Source: Branchiibius hedensis
Lineage (GTDB): Bacteria; Actinomycetota; Actinomycetes; Actinomycetales; Dermatophilaceae
Assembly (NCBI RefSeq): GCF_900108585.1
Contig: NZ_UESZ01000001.1
Coordinates: forward strand, 3,286,001 to 3,350,000
Direction: 5' to 3'
DNA length: 64,000 bases
The position numbers and the translations under genes were made by a program. The notes beneath the pieces were generated by a model that saw only the letters and a program-made list of their open reading frames with translations, made no database searches and was not told the origin of the DNA. Of this stretch, positions 39,782-48,073 are shown in pieces (the first letter of the stretch is position 1; the number at the start of each line of letters is the position of its first letter).

Positions 39782-41353
39782 TCACCCGACCTGGCGAGTT
39801 TGACCCTGCCAATAACGCTGTCGCAGTGTAGGTTTGTCCGGTTTGCCGACGGCCGTCAGTGGGAGTTCGCTGACGATGTCGACGCTCTTCGGCGCGTGAC
39901 TGGGGCCTTTGCGCTCGCGCACAGCGGCGATGATGGCTGCCACGTCCGGGTGCTGACCGGGTTGAGGGACCACGACCGCCTTCACGGCCTCCCCCCACTT
40001 CGGGTCAGGTACGCCGATCACGGCGACCTCGGCGACCGCGGGCTGTGCGGAGATCACGTCCTCGATCTCCCGGGGGAAGACGTTGAATCCTCCCGAGATG
40101 ATGACGTCCTTGGTCCGGTCGACGATGGTCAGGAAGCCATCCGCGTCCTGGCGCGCGATGTCGCCGGTGTGCAACCATCCGCCGGCGAAGAGCCGATCGG
40201 TCTCCTCCGGCCGATTCCAATAGCCGTCGGTGACCAGGGGGCCACGCACGCAGACCTCTCCGGAGACACCAGGCGAGACCGCGGTCCCGTCCGGATCCAA
40301 CAGCGCCACCTCGAGCCAGGCGACGGGCCGACCGCAACTGGCGAGGCGCTCGAGATCGTCTTCACGGTGCTCGCTGCGTCGCATGACCGAGATCGTCATC
40401 GGCGATTCGGTCTGACCGTAGAACTGGAAGAAGATCGGCCCGAATCTGCGGATGGCCTCGGCCAAGCGACTGGGCGAGATGGGAGAAGCCCCGTAGTAGA
40501 TGACCTCCAGCGACGACACGTCGTAAGAGTCCAGATCCGGGTGATCGAGGATGGCGTAGAGCATCGTCGGCACCAACATCGTGGCCGTAATCCGTTCGCG
40601 CTGAACCGTTTCCAGGAAAGCCGTGGCGGAGAAGGCGGACATCGCGACCATCGAGCCGCCGCGTAGCAGCACAGGGATCCAGAATCCACCGGCAGCATGA
40701 CCGAGCGGCGTACAGAAGAGGAAGCGCAGCGTCGTCGGCCACTCCCATTCTGACAACTGGATCTGGGTGAGCATCGCGGTGCTCCGGTAGGTCCCGACGA
40801 CCCCCTTGGGCCGACCGGTCGAACCTCCGGTGTAGACCAGGCTGGAAGGTTGATCGGCGTGCACCTGAGGGGCCACCAACCGTCGCGGGGTGAACGTGTC
40901 GGCCAGGGTCACCAGATCGGTGCCGATGGGGGCCGGGCCGAGGGAGAACAGACGGGTCAGACCCGGCAGGCGCTCGGCGAGCGCCACGACGTGATCGGCG
41001 TACCCGGCAGGATCGAAGACCAGGGTGTCGATGCCGGCATCTTCCAGGACGAAAGCGTGGTCATCGAGCGAGCCCTTCGGGTGCAGCGCGGTGGCTCGCG
41101 TTGCGGTGAGGTACCCCGCCCCCAGCACGAAGAACACCTCGGGGCGGTTGGCCGAGAGGACGGCGACGGGGGTGCCAGGCATCACACCGGCGGCCGTATA
41201 CGCCTGGGCGAACTGGCTGATCCGATCCCGTAGCTGGGCGTAGGACAGCGTCGCCCCGGGCAGTTGGACAGCCGGGAGGCTGCGGCCGCGCGCGAGCGCC
41301 CGCACGAGCAGATCGGGCATGTACGCCGGGGCGCGGAGTCGGTCGGTGATCAT
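39782..41353 (-). CDS. Acyl-CoA synthetase (AMP-dependent)
   Basis: A 523-residue adenylating enzyme with SLVYTGGSTGRPKGVVGTYRS, FQFYGQTESPMTISVM, GEVCVRGPLVTDGYWNRPEETDRLFAGGWLHTGDIARQDADGFLTIVDRTKDVIISGGFNVFPREIE, and the catalytic lysine region LPLTAVGKPDKPTLR. The ATG overlaps the preceding SDR stop (ATGA). No KstR2 operator precedes this unit, so it lies beside the regulon rather than in it. Its substrate is unknown. It converges with kstR2, 43 nt away. Confidence 0.87.
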   Translation of the reverse strand: MITDRLRAPAYMPDLLVRALARGRSLPAVQLPGATLSYAQLRDRISQFAQAYTAAGVMPGTPVAVLSANRPEVFFVLGAGYLTATRATALHPKGSLDDHAFVLEDAGIDTLVFDPAGYADHVVALAERLPGLTRLFSLGPAPIGTDLVTLADTFTPRRLVAPQVHADQPSSLVYTGGSTGRPKGVVGTYRSTAMLTQIQLSEWEWPTTLRFLFCTPLGHAAGGFWIPVLLRGGSMVAMSAFSATAFLETVQRERITATMLVPTMLYAILDHPDLDSYDVSSLEVIYYGASPISPSRLAEAIRRFGPIFFQFYGQTESPMTISVMRRSEHREDDLERLASCGRPVAWLEVALLDPDGTAVSPGVSGEVCVRGPLVTDGYWNRPEETDRLFAGGWLHTGDIARQDADGFLTIVDRTKDVIISGGFNVFPREIEDVISAQPAVAEVAVIGVPDPKWGEAVKAVVVPQPGQHPDVAAIIAAVRERKGPSHAPKSVDIVSELPLTAVGKPDKPTLRQRYWQGQTRQVG

Positions 41354-42084
41354 GCGGTAGCTCCTCCATCGATAACGATTTCCGTGCCGGTCATGTAGCC
41401 GCTGGCATCGGACGCCAGGTAGGCGACGATGAATGCGACCTCCTCCGGCGTCCCCTTGCGGGGCACCGGAAGCAGGCTGAGGTCGGCGGTGCTGTTCTGC
41501 GTCATCGGGGTATCCACCGATCCGGGACAGACGCAGTTGACCCGGATCTGCCGTGGAGCCAGTTCCCCGGCGAGCGAGCGGGTGGCGCCACGCAGACCCC
41601 ACTTGGACGCCGCATAGGGGACGGCACCAGGGTGCCCGCGAAGGGCCGAGATGGAGGCGATGTTGATGATGGAGCCGCCCGGGGGCATCACGGGTACGAC
41701 CGCCTGGACACCCAGCAGTGGCCCGATCAGATTGACGTCCAACACGTGCCGAAGGTCTGCCTCCAGCCACGGCAGGAATTCGCCCGTCCGGTAGACGCCG
41801 GCGTTGTTGACCAGGACGTCGAGGTGGCCGTGCACCTCCACCGTGGCAGCCACGACATCGTCCCAGGAAGAGCGGGACGCCGTGTCGTGAGCCAACCCGG
41901 TCACTGAGGGCCCGAGCCGCCGGGCGACATCGGCGACCTCGGCGTGCAGCAGGTCGGTGGCGATCACCGTGGCCCCGAGGCTGGCGAAGAGTGCTGCTTC
42001 GGCGGCTCCCTGTCCGTGTGCGGCACCGGTGACCAGGGCGGTCTTTCCGGCGAGGGAGGGTGCGATTGTCGCCTCGCCGTTCAT
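41350..42084 (-). CDS. Short-chain dehydrogenase (3-alpha/20-beta-HSD-like)
   Basis: A 244-residue classical SDR: TGAAHGQGAAEAALFASLGATVIATDL, NNAGVYRTG, serine in NIASISALRGH, YxxxK as PYAASKWG, and the end SGYMTGTEIVIDGGATA. The TGAAHGQG glycine motif is common in 3-alpha,20-beta-hydroxysteroid dehydrogenases, so a steroid hydroxyl is a possible substrate. That is inference. It starts a two-gene unit with the downstream ligase gene; a CGGAGGA ribosome site lies before the ATG. An imperfect inverted repeat upstream does not match the KstR2 operator. Confidence 0.85.
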   Translation of the reverse strand: MNGEATIAPSLAGKTALVTGAAHGQGAAEAALFASLGATVIATDLLHAEVADVARRLGPSVTGLAHDTASRSSWDDVVAATVEVHGHLDVLVNNAGVYRTGEFLPWLEADLRHVLDVNLIGPLLGVQAVVPVMPPGGSIINIASISALRGHPGAVPYAASKWGLRGATRSLAGELAPRQIRVNCVCPGSVDTPMTQNSTADLSLLPVPRKGTPEEVAFIVAYLASDASGYMTGTEIVIDGGATA

Positions 42085-42218
42085 CCTCCGAGCGATCGAT
42101 TCTGGCAGTTCACGCCAACAAAGCTATCGTTTGCTTGGTATGGATTCAATCGCCAACGAGATGGTCGTGACAAGGGGTGCTGACGGCATCGGTGCACGCG
42201 GACTGCGCCGTCGCCGAC

Positions 42219-42554
42219 CTACTCGGCGGAAGCGTCCGGCGTAGCCGTCCCGGCCAGTCGCTGCTGGACCCGCTGGTCGACCAACGCGTCCAGCTTCTTC
42301 TGCGACAACGACCGGTGCAGCGGCAAACCCAAGCCCAACCCGATCAACAGGCCCGCACCCAGTGCGAGGCCGCAGATGATGCCCATCTTGGGTCGCGGAT
42401 CGGTCAACCCCTTGGTCGTGCCGCCTCCCTGGTATCGGGTGGCGATCTCCCAGATGACCTTCAAGTCCACACTGAGCACCATGAACAGCAGGATGCCGCC
42501 GACCACCAGCGCGATGAGGCCGAGCACCACGAGCGTCAGCTTGAACTTCTTCAT
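42219..42554 (-). CDS. Small two-helix membrane protein of unknown function
   Basis: A 111-residue protein with two predicted membrane helices: LTLVVLGLIALVVGGILLFMVLSV (residues about 6-30) and MGIICGLALGAGLLIGLGLGLPL (about 56-78). A hydrophilic segment lies between and a charged tail follows (SQKKLDALVDQRVQQRL). ATG 42554 begins with the basic MKKFK expected for an inner-membrane start. I recognise no family. It is divergent from the riboswitch-controlled DUF1684 gene across 230 nt. Confidence 0.7.
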   Translation of the reverse strand: MKKFKLTLVVLGLIALVVGGILLFMVLSVDLKVIWEIATRYQGGGTTKGLTDPRPKMGIICGLALGAGLLIGLGLGLPLHRSLSQKKLDALVDQRVQQRLAGTATPDASAE

Positions 42555-42651
42555 GGACAAACCGTATTGCACACAGGTCACGGACAGACCCGCAAAACCG
42601 CGACCGGACAGAAGTGGACACGGGCTAACCCGATAACCTACCGTCGCAGTA

Positions 42652-42770
42652 GGCATTGAGTGTCAGTGACAAGCCCTGGCTGGCTGACCGGCAACCCTCC
42701 TTCCACGGTGGGGTGCTCCAGGTGAAAGCCCGGCCCGACCGGAACCCCGGCGGGCAAGCGTGAGAGTGAC
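42652..42770 (+). ncRNA. SAM-IV-like riboswitch
   Basis: The leader of the DUF1684 gene contains the conserved blocks of the actinobacterial SAM-IV class as I recall it. These are GACAAGCCCTGGCTGGCTG (42668-42686), CCGGCAACCCTCC (42688-42700), GGTGGGGTGCTCCAGGTGA (42707-42725), a variable stem, and GGCAAGCG (42753-42760). It ends about 15 nt before the start codon, so it could act by masking the ribosome site CAGGGAG. SAM riboswitches usually switch genes off at high S-adenosylmethionine. Confidence 0.82.
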
Positions 42771-42784
42771 CTCAGGGAGCAGCA

Positions 42785-43585
42785 ATGAGTAATGCCGTGA
42801 TCGACAGCACCGACTTCGCCGCCGACTGGCAGCAGTGGCACCAGCAGCATGAGCAGACCCGCGCCGACCGGCACGGCTTCCTGGCCGTCACCGGTCTGCA
42901 CTTCTTGTCGCAGGAGCCGCAGCGCTTCGACCGCGCTCCGGGCCAGTGGTGGACCGACCAGAGCGGCGTCCACGTCCGCCTCGATGACGGCGAAACGCTG
43001 ACTAGGGACGGTGAGCGCCTCGATGGCACTGTCGACTTCGGCGTGATCCCCGAACGCGCCGGTGTCACAGTGGGATTCGAGGATGGCGTCATCGAAGTCG
43101 CCAAGCGTGGAGGTGAGGACATCATCCGCCCACGGCACCCCGACCACGAGATCCTGGCTGGCTACGAGGGCACGCCCACGTTCGCCCCCGATCCGGCGTG
43201 GGTGATCGAGGGCCGCTACTCGGCGTACGACGAACCCATCCCCACCACGGTCGGTGCCGCGGTCGACGGCTTGCAGCACGTCTACGACGCACCCGGGGAG
43301 ATCCACTTCACCAAGGACGGCCAGGACCTGACCCTGGTCGCCTTCCCGGGGCACGGGGGCAATCTGCTGGTGCTGTTGCGTGACGCCACGAGCGGGATCA
43401 GCACGTACGCCGCGAACCGGGCTCTGTCGGTGCCCGCACCTGATGCGGCGGGTCGGGTCACGCTCGACTTCAACCGCGCGACCAACCTGCCGTGCGCGTA
43501 CACGCCGTACGCCACCTGCCCGCTGCCGCCGGCGCAGAACACGCTGCCGATCGCGGTCGAGGCCGGTGAGAAGACGCCGCTGTGA
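42785..43585 (+). CDS. DUF1684 family protein
   Basis: The 266-residue protein matches the DUF1684 pattern: an N-terminal helix with WQQWHQQHEQTRADRHGFLAVTGLHFLS, a beta-rich centre, and the conserved C-terminus LDFNRATNLPCAYTPYATCPLPPAQNTLPIAVEAGEK. The Asp-Phe-Asn-Arg and NPPCAY-like segments are the family's most conserved parts. No signal peptide or membrane helix is visible, so it is probably cytoplasmic. Its function is unknown. Control by a SAM-IV-like riboswitch suggests a link to methionine, sulfur or one-carbon metabolism. It is not visibly connected with the steroid genes. Confidence 0.88.
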   Translation: MSNAVIDSTDFAADWQQWHQQHEQTRADRHGFLAVTGLHFLSQEPQRFDRAPGQWWTDQSGVHVRLDDGETLTRDGERLDGTVDFGVIPERAGVTVGFEDGVIEVAKRGGEDIIRPRHPDHEILAGYEGTPTFAPDPAWVIEGRYSAYDEPIPTTVGAAVDGLQHVYDAPGEIHFTKDGQDLTLVAFPGHGGNLLVLLRDATSGISTYAANRALSVPAPDAAGRVTLDFNRATNLPCAYTPYATCPLPPAQNTLPIAVEAGEKTPL

Positions 43586-43616
43586 CGATGCGCTCACCCG
43601 CGCTGGGCGTGCCCCG

Positions 43617-45065
43617 TCAGGCGGGCGGGATCTCCACCCGCGACCACCAGCCGGCGGCCTGCCGCTCGAAGGGTGTCAGGCCGGGCTCCTGGGCCAACGT
43701 CGCCAAGCCGGGATGGGCGGACATCCCGGCGGCGTAGAGCAATCGGCGGTGCTCGACGTCCGGCGCCTGAGTCTCAGTACGCAGGTCGAGGTCGTGCGGG
43801 AACGCCCGGTTGTGCGCCAGCGGCACCAGAAGTCGGGCGCGGTCGCTCGGCTCAGCGGTCCGGTAGGCGTCCGCGAGGGAACTCGCGTCGTACCGCTGAC
43901 AGGAGTTCAGTGTCACCTCGGCGCCAGGCAGATCGCGGTCGTGACGCTCCAAGTGGTGCGACAGCGCGTCGGCGAACGGGCTGGAGGCCAGGACGATCGC
44001 GCCTTCCAGCGGCAGATGCTCATCCGCCAGGGCTTCGCGCAGCCAGTAGATGAGTCCCTCGGTCAACGTGGCCGGTCGGTGCGGCCGGGTCTGTTCGAGC
44101 AACATCTCGGCGATGCGGTCACACCGGGCGCGCAGCACCCGGACTTCTTCGGGGCTGCGCACCACGGCCGAGTGCGCCTTGCGCAGTTCGGTCAGGGCCT
44201 GCCGTGCGCTGTCCCCCAGCCGCCCGATCAGGTGAGCCTGCACCGGACGCGGCAGCAGATCGAAGATCAACGTCGCCGGTCGGTACCGAGCTGAGTCCGG
44301 CTGACTCAGGTCGGCGAGCAACTGCTCGGACAGCCGCGCCCAGAAGACCGGGCTGATCTGGTCCTCGATGATGGCCATCTCGATCGCGCCGGCGGAGAGC
44401 ATCAGCGCGACCCCCTCGAGCTTTTCGTAGCTGTCCATGAGGACCCCGGCCGTACGCGGATGATGCGCCTTGGGCAACAACTCCAGGGCATCGCCGATCA
44501 CCGAGTAGCCGCAGGCCGACAGGTGAGCCTCGATGGCGTCACCCACCAGATCACGGGTGAATTCGTCCTTGGCCAACCGGATCAGCGCCTGCATCCGGAA
44601 CTGATACGCCGGGCCGAGAGAGACGGTCATCTCGGTCATCAGCCGGGCAATGAGCGCCTGGGTGTCGTCGCTGCGTAGCACCAACCCACCGGTGGGTGCG
44701 GTCAGCAGGTGGCTGAGCCGCTGCCAGTCCGGTCCGTCCAGGCCGCGGTCCACACCGTCCAGGAACGCCCGTCGCTGCCATCGGTCGATCTGCACCACGT
44801 CGGTGTCTTCCAGGTGCGCGCCGATGATCCCCGGCGCCAGACCGAGCACCTGCTCGAACGCGGTCACCAGTTCCAGCGTGACCGGCACCGTGCCGTTCTC
44901 GTAGCGCGACAGCGTCGTGTGCGACAGATCCTTGGGAACCCCGGGGTAGACGCGCATCAGCGGCGCGATGTTGCGTTGGGTCCGCAGATCGACATCGGGT
45001 GCACAGTGTCGCCACACCCGCATCAACCAGGGCACCGGCGCATAAGGCGCGGGTACATAGGACAT
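43617..45065 (-). CDS. XRE-family transcriptional regulator with large C-terminal domain
   Basis: A 482-residue protein. Residues about 30-80 form a Cro/C1-type helix-turn-helix (PKDLSHTTLSRYENGTVPVTLELVTAFEQVLGLAPG), and the remainder is a helical domain without recognisable enzymatic motifs. Long XRE regulators of this sort in actinobacteria often link to development or antibiotic control; nothing here shows the target. ATG 45065 starts MSYVPAPYAPVP; a longer frame would pass into dinB. It is divergent from dinB, but the SOS box there lies over the dinB start, over 100 nt away. Confidence 0.75.
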   Translation of the reverse strand: MSYVPAPYAPVPWLMRVWRHCAPDVDLRTQRNIAPLMRVYPGVPKDLSHTTLSRYENGTVPVTLELVTAFEQVLGLAPGIIGAHLEDTDVVQIDRWQRRAFLDGVDRGLDGPDWQRLSHLLTAPTGGLVLRSDDTQALIARLMTEMTVSLGPAYQFRMQALIRLAKDEFTRDLVGDAIEAHLSACGYSVIGDALELLPKAHHPRTAGVLMDSYEKLEGVALMLSAGAIEMAIIEDQISPVFWARLSEQLLADLSQPDSARYRPATLIFDLLPRPVQAHLIGRLGDSARQALTELRKAHSAVVRSPEEVRVLRARCDRIAEMLLEQTRPHRPATLTEGLIYWLREALADEHLPLEGAIVLASSPFADALSHHLERHDRDLPGAEVTLNSCQRYDASSLADAYRTAEPSDRARLLVPLAHNRAFPHDLDLRTETQAPDVEHRRLLYAAGMSAHPGLATLAQEPGLTPFERQAAGWWSRVEIPPA

Positions 45066-45167
45066 GACGGAACCATAAGGACTTGTTACAGGTGCCCGCA
45101 GCAAAATTGCATACCCACCGTAGCTGCGCAACAAGCCCGCCATTCCGCACTCTGTCAGCACGGGGTG

Positions 45168-45181
45168 CGAACATATGTTCG
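45168..45181. promoter_or_regulatory. LexA (SOS) box over the dinB start codon
   Basis: CGAACATATGTTCG is a perfect palindrome and fits the actinobacterial SOS box (GAAC-N4-GTTC). The ATG at 45175 lies in its centre, so LexA would block initiation or early elongation of dinB. Confidence 0.82.
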
Positions 45182-46407
45182 TGTCCAGTGCAGCGTCGTG
45201 GCAGTCCCAGGGCTCGATCCTGCACGCCGACCTCGATGCGTTCTTCGCCTCCGTCGAGCAGCGTGACGATCCGGACCTGCGGGGTCGACCGGTCATCGTC
45301 GGGGGCGGCATTGCGATGGCCGCCAGTTATGAGGCCAAAGCCTGCGGTGTTCGTGCGGCCATGCCCGAGCGGATCTGGCGCTCGCTGTGCCCGGACGCGA
45401 TCGTCGTACCGCCCCGGTTGTCCGCCTACTCCCAGGCCAGCAAGGACGTCTTCGCCGTCCTGCGGGACATCACTGCGGTCGTCGAGCCGCTGTCGATCGA
45501 CGAAGCGTTCCTCGACGTCAGCGGGCTGCGTCGCAGCTACACCAGCCCGCAGGAAGTCGCCGCCGTGATCCGCTCCGAGGTGCGGGCCGTCGTGGGCCTG
45601 CCGATCTCGGTCGGTGTCGCCCGCACGAAGTTCCTGGCCAAGATCGCCAGCGCGCACTGCAAACCGGACGGGTTGCTCGTGGTGCCCGCCGACGAGGCGG
45701 GTTTCCTGCACCCGCTTCCCATCGAAAGGCTTTGGGGCGTCGGCAAAGTCACGGCTGAGAAGCTGCGCTCACGCGGCATTCGTACGGTGGGTCAGTTGGC
45801 GGCACTCGACGAGCGCACGCTCACCCACGCCCTCGGACCGGCCGCCGGTCGGCATTTGCACGCCGTCGCCAACCTGCGCGATCCGCGCCCGGTGCACACC
45901 GGTCACCGCCGTCGCTCGATCGGATCCCAGAGCGCGTTCGGCGCCCGGCCGCGCAGCGAGAGCGAGATCGACGACATCCTGACCCGCCTGGTGGACCGGG
46001 TCACCCACCGCCTGCGCGACGCCGACCTGCGGGCGCGCACCGTGACGGTGCGGTTGCGCTGGGCCGACTTCTCCCGCGCCACCCGCTCGCGCACGCTGGC
46101 CAGCGCCACCGACTCGACCGCGCCGATCCTGGCCGCGACCCGATCCTTGATGTACGACGTGTGGGGGCAGGCCGTCGACCGCGGGCTCACGCTCGTCGGA
46201 GTCACCCTGTCCGGGCTGGACCCCCGCGGGTCGGAGCAACTGCTGTTGCCGTTGGATGACGTACGCCGAGACCAGACCCGCGCGGAACTCGAACAGGCCG
46301 TGGACGACGTACGTCAGCGATTCGGCACCACAGCCCTGACTCGGGCCCGGATGCTCGACCAGGATGTCGGCACCCAGACCCCGGTGTTGCCGATCAGCGA
46401 ACCGTAG
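45175..46407 (+). CDS. dinB: DNA polymerase IV (DinB, Y-family)
   Basis: A 410-residue Y-family polymerase. The catalytic acids are Asp19 and Asp21 in LHADLDAFFASVEQ, and Asp109-Glu110 in LSIDEAFLDV. The helix-hairpin-helix thumb (IERLWGVGKVTAEKLRSRGIRTVGQLAAL) and little-finger domain follow. The C-terminus reads SGLDPRGSEQLLLPLDD, a segment resembling the beta-clamp-binding motif (EQLLLPL). It performs error-prone translesion synthesis. The SOS box on its start codon predicts DNA-damage induction. If the ATG inside the box is not used, a GTG at 45181 is the next start. Confidence 0.94.
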   Translation: MFVSSAASWQSQGSILHADLDAFFASVEQRDDPDLRGRPVIVGGGIAMAASYEAKACGVRAAMPERIWRSLCPDAIVVPPRLSAYSQASKDVFAVLRDITAVVEPLSIDEAFLDVSGLRRSYTSPQEVAAVIRSEVRAVVGLPISVGVARTKFLAKIASAHCKPDGLLVVPADEAGFLHPLPIERLWGVGKVTAEKLRSRGIRTVGQLAALDERTLTHALGPAAGRHLHAVANLRDPRPVHTGHRRRSIGSQSAFGARPRSESEIDDILTRLVDRVTHRLRDADLRARTVTVRLRWADFSRATRSRTLASATDSTAPILAATRSLMYDVWGQAVDRGLTLVGVTLSGLDPRGSEQLLLPLDDVRRDQTRAELEQAVDDVRQRFGTTALTRARMLDQDVGTQTPVLPISEP

Positions 46408-46410
46408 GGG

Positions 46411-47328
46411 TCAGTTTCCGCGGCGGGCGCGGCGGGTCTGCGCGTTGCCGTCGATCGCGTTGTCGAGGGAGTTCTCGACGCCCGCGACGGCATCGTCGGC
46501 CTTGTCCACAAGGGTGTCGCCGGCATCGGCGGCCCGGCCCTGCAATTTGGCGGTGGTCTCCTCGACCTGCGCCGCGATGTCAGCGGCCGCTTGCTTCGGC
46601 TCGCCCTGCTGGGCCTTCTTGCGACGGGCCGCCACGATCAGCGCGCCGGCCGTGGCCAGCCCCGCGACGCCGACGACGATCAGGAACTTGCCGCGCTTCT
46701 TCTTCGGCACCGCGACCAGCGTCTGTTTGCTGCTCTGGGCGGCGGCCGCACTCGCGGCGGTCACCGCAGCGAAACCCTTCTCGATGAGGTCACGCACGTC
46801 CTGGGCGGACAAGCCCGACGCAGCGTGCACCGCCTGCGCCGTCGCGTCCTTGGCATCGGCGGCCTTGTCCGCGGCGGAGTCCTTGAAGTCCGCCGTCTTC
46901 TGCGCGGCCGCTTCCTTCGCGTCCGAGGTCTTCTCGGCAGCGGCCACCTTCAGATCGGCTGCCTTGTCCGCAGCGGACTCCTTGAGGTCAGCGGTCTTCT
47001 GCGCTGCGGCGTCCTTCAGGTCGGCCGCCTTGTCGGCCGCCGCCTCCTTGGCCTCCGCGAAGTGGTGGTCCGCGGCGTCCTTCAGGTCATCGGCTTTGTC
47101 GGCGGCGGCGTCTTTCAGGTCGTCTGCCTTGTCGGCCAGCGTCTCGCGCGCGTCCTCGGTCTTCTCCGCGATGACCTCTTTGGCGTGCTCGGCGCCCTCG
47201 ACCAGTTTCTCCTTGGCCTCTTCGAGCACCGGGGCCGCTGCTTCCTTCGCCGTAGCAAACTGCTCGTTCAGCTTCTCGCCCACTTCGTGCACGGCGTCCA
47301 GCAGTCCTTCGGTCCTGGTCTTGGCCAC
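46411..47328 (-). CDS. Membrane-anchored protein with LEA-like helical repeats
   Basis: A 305-residue protein of low complexity. Residues about 15-170 are made of tandem 11-residue helical repeats of the form ADKADDLKDAA, rich in Ala, Asp, Lys and Glu, resembling late-embryogenesis-abundant proteins. Then comes a basic KKKRGK, one membrane helix FLIVVGVAGLATAGALIVAA (about 222-241), and a second short repeat-like tail. GTG 47328 has AAAGGGG upstream. A role in desiccation or osmotic stress, or as a helical spacer at the membrane, is possible but unproven. It converges with dinB, three nt apart, and is divergent from ppiA. Confidence 0.8.
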   Translation of the reverse strand: MAKTRTEGLLDAVHEVGEKLNEQFATAKEAAAPVLEEAKEKLVEGAEHAKEVIAEKTEDARETLADKADDLKDAAADKADDLKDAADHHFAEAKEAAADKAADLKDAAAQKTADLKESAADKAADLKVAAAEKTSDAKEAAAQKTADFKDSAADKAADAKDATAQAVHAASGLSAQDVRDLIEKGFAAVTAASAAAAQSSKQTLVAVPKKKRGKFLIVVGVAGLATAGALIVAARRKKAQQGEPKQAAADIAAQVEETTAKLQGRAADAGDTLVDKADDAVAGVENSLDNAIDGNAQTRRARRGN

Positions 47329-47471
47329 GTCATTGCCCCTTTGCGGTTCGGCCGGCCGCCTCGAAGCGACCGGAGTGCTCGGTCCCAGTCTGCCGGTCTT
47401 TGCGCCCGACCGGGTGGCTGGGGGCCCAAGACCGTGCGGTGCCGCGGCGCGCGGCGTGCCAGACTGGCGCC

Positions 47472-47990
47472 ATGAAGGCAACGTTGCACACCAACCACGG
47501 CGACATCGTCGTCGACCTCTACGAGAACGACGCCCCCAAGACGGTCGAGAACTTCGTCGGCCTGGCCGAGGGCACCAAGGAGTACACCGACGACGCCGGG
47601 CGCTCGAACCCGACGAAGTTCTACGACGGTGTGGTCTTCCACCGGATCATCCCCGGCTTCATGATCCAGGGCGGCGACCCGCTGGGTCAGGGCGTCGGCG
47701 GCCCCGGCTTCACCTTCGATGACGAGATCTCCCCGGCCCGCGACTTCACCGCCCCGTACATCCTGGCGATGGCTAACGCCGGTAAGCGTGGCGGCAAGGG
47801 CACCAACGGCTCGCAGTTCTTCATCACCGTCGCGCCGACCACCTGGTTGCAGGGCAAGCACACGATCTTCGGTGCCGTCGCCGACCAGCCCAGCCGCGAC
47901 GTCGTGGACGCGATCGCCGCGGTGCCCACCGGGGCCCAGGACCGCCCGGTCGAGCCCGTCGTGATCGAATCCGTGGACATTCAGCGCTGA
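47472..47990 (+). CDS. ppiA: Peptidyl-prolyl cis-trans isomerase, cyclophilin type
   Basis: A 172-residue cyclophilin without a signal peptide: MKATLHTNHGDIVVDLYENDAPKTVENFVGLAEG, catalytic arginine region FHRIIPGFMIQGGDP, GTNGSQFFIT and the calcineurin-loop tryptophan region TTWLQGKHTIFG. It catalyses proline isomerisation in cytoplasmic proteins. In M. tuberculosis, ppiA (Rv0009) is likewise found close to crgA and pknB, so the position is syntenic. ATG 47472 fits the family start; a longer frame has no family similarity. Confidence 0.95.
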   Translation: MKATLHTNHGDIVVDLYENDAPKTVENFVGLAEGTKEYTDDAGRSNPTKFYDGVVFHRIIPGFMIQGGDPLGQGVGGPGFTFDDEISPARDFTAPYILAMANAGKRGGKGTNGSQFFITVAPTTWLQGKHTIFGAVADQPSRDVVDAIAAVPTGAQDRPVEPVVIESVDIQR

Positions 47991-48020
47991 GCCGACCGCC
48001 CAGCCGACCCAAACGACGAG

Positions 48021-48061
48021 GATCGGGTACGTCGTGGGGTAACCCCACGGCGTACCCGATC
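48021..48061 (+). terminator. Strong hairpin between ppiA and the rhomboid gene
   Basis: GATCGGGTACGTCGTGGGG (48021-48039) and CCCCACGGCGTACCCGATC (48043-48061) form a 19-bp stem with a three-base loop. The single mismatch is a G-U pair in RNA. A short CGTTT follows. It may end the ppiA transcript or sit as a structured leader 12 nt before the rhomboid ATG. Confidence 0.75.
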
Positions 48062-48073
48062 GTTTGAGAGAAC

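Noticed and set aside
39107-40666. Reading the kstR2 frame as a 519-residue protein
   Set aside because: Beyond residue 187 the sequence loses TetR similarity and runs antisense to a clear acyl-CoA synthetase gene. The other frame supplies the expected KstR2-type end, so a frameshift is the better explanation.
1-42084. The catabolic region as a mobile genomic island
   Set aside because: No integrase, transposase, direct flanking repeats or tRNA junction was seen, and the base composition looks like that of the housekeeping block.
42119-42138. A seventh KstR2 operator before the SDR at 41350-42084
   Set aside because: CAAAGC-N8-GCTTGG contains a half-site like those of the real operators, but the spacing is wrong (8 instead of 2 between the fixed halves) and the left half has an inserted base.
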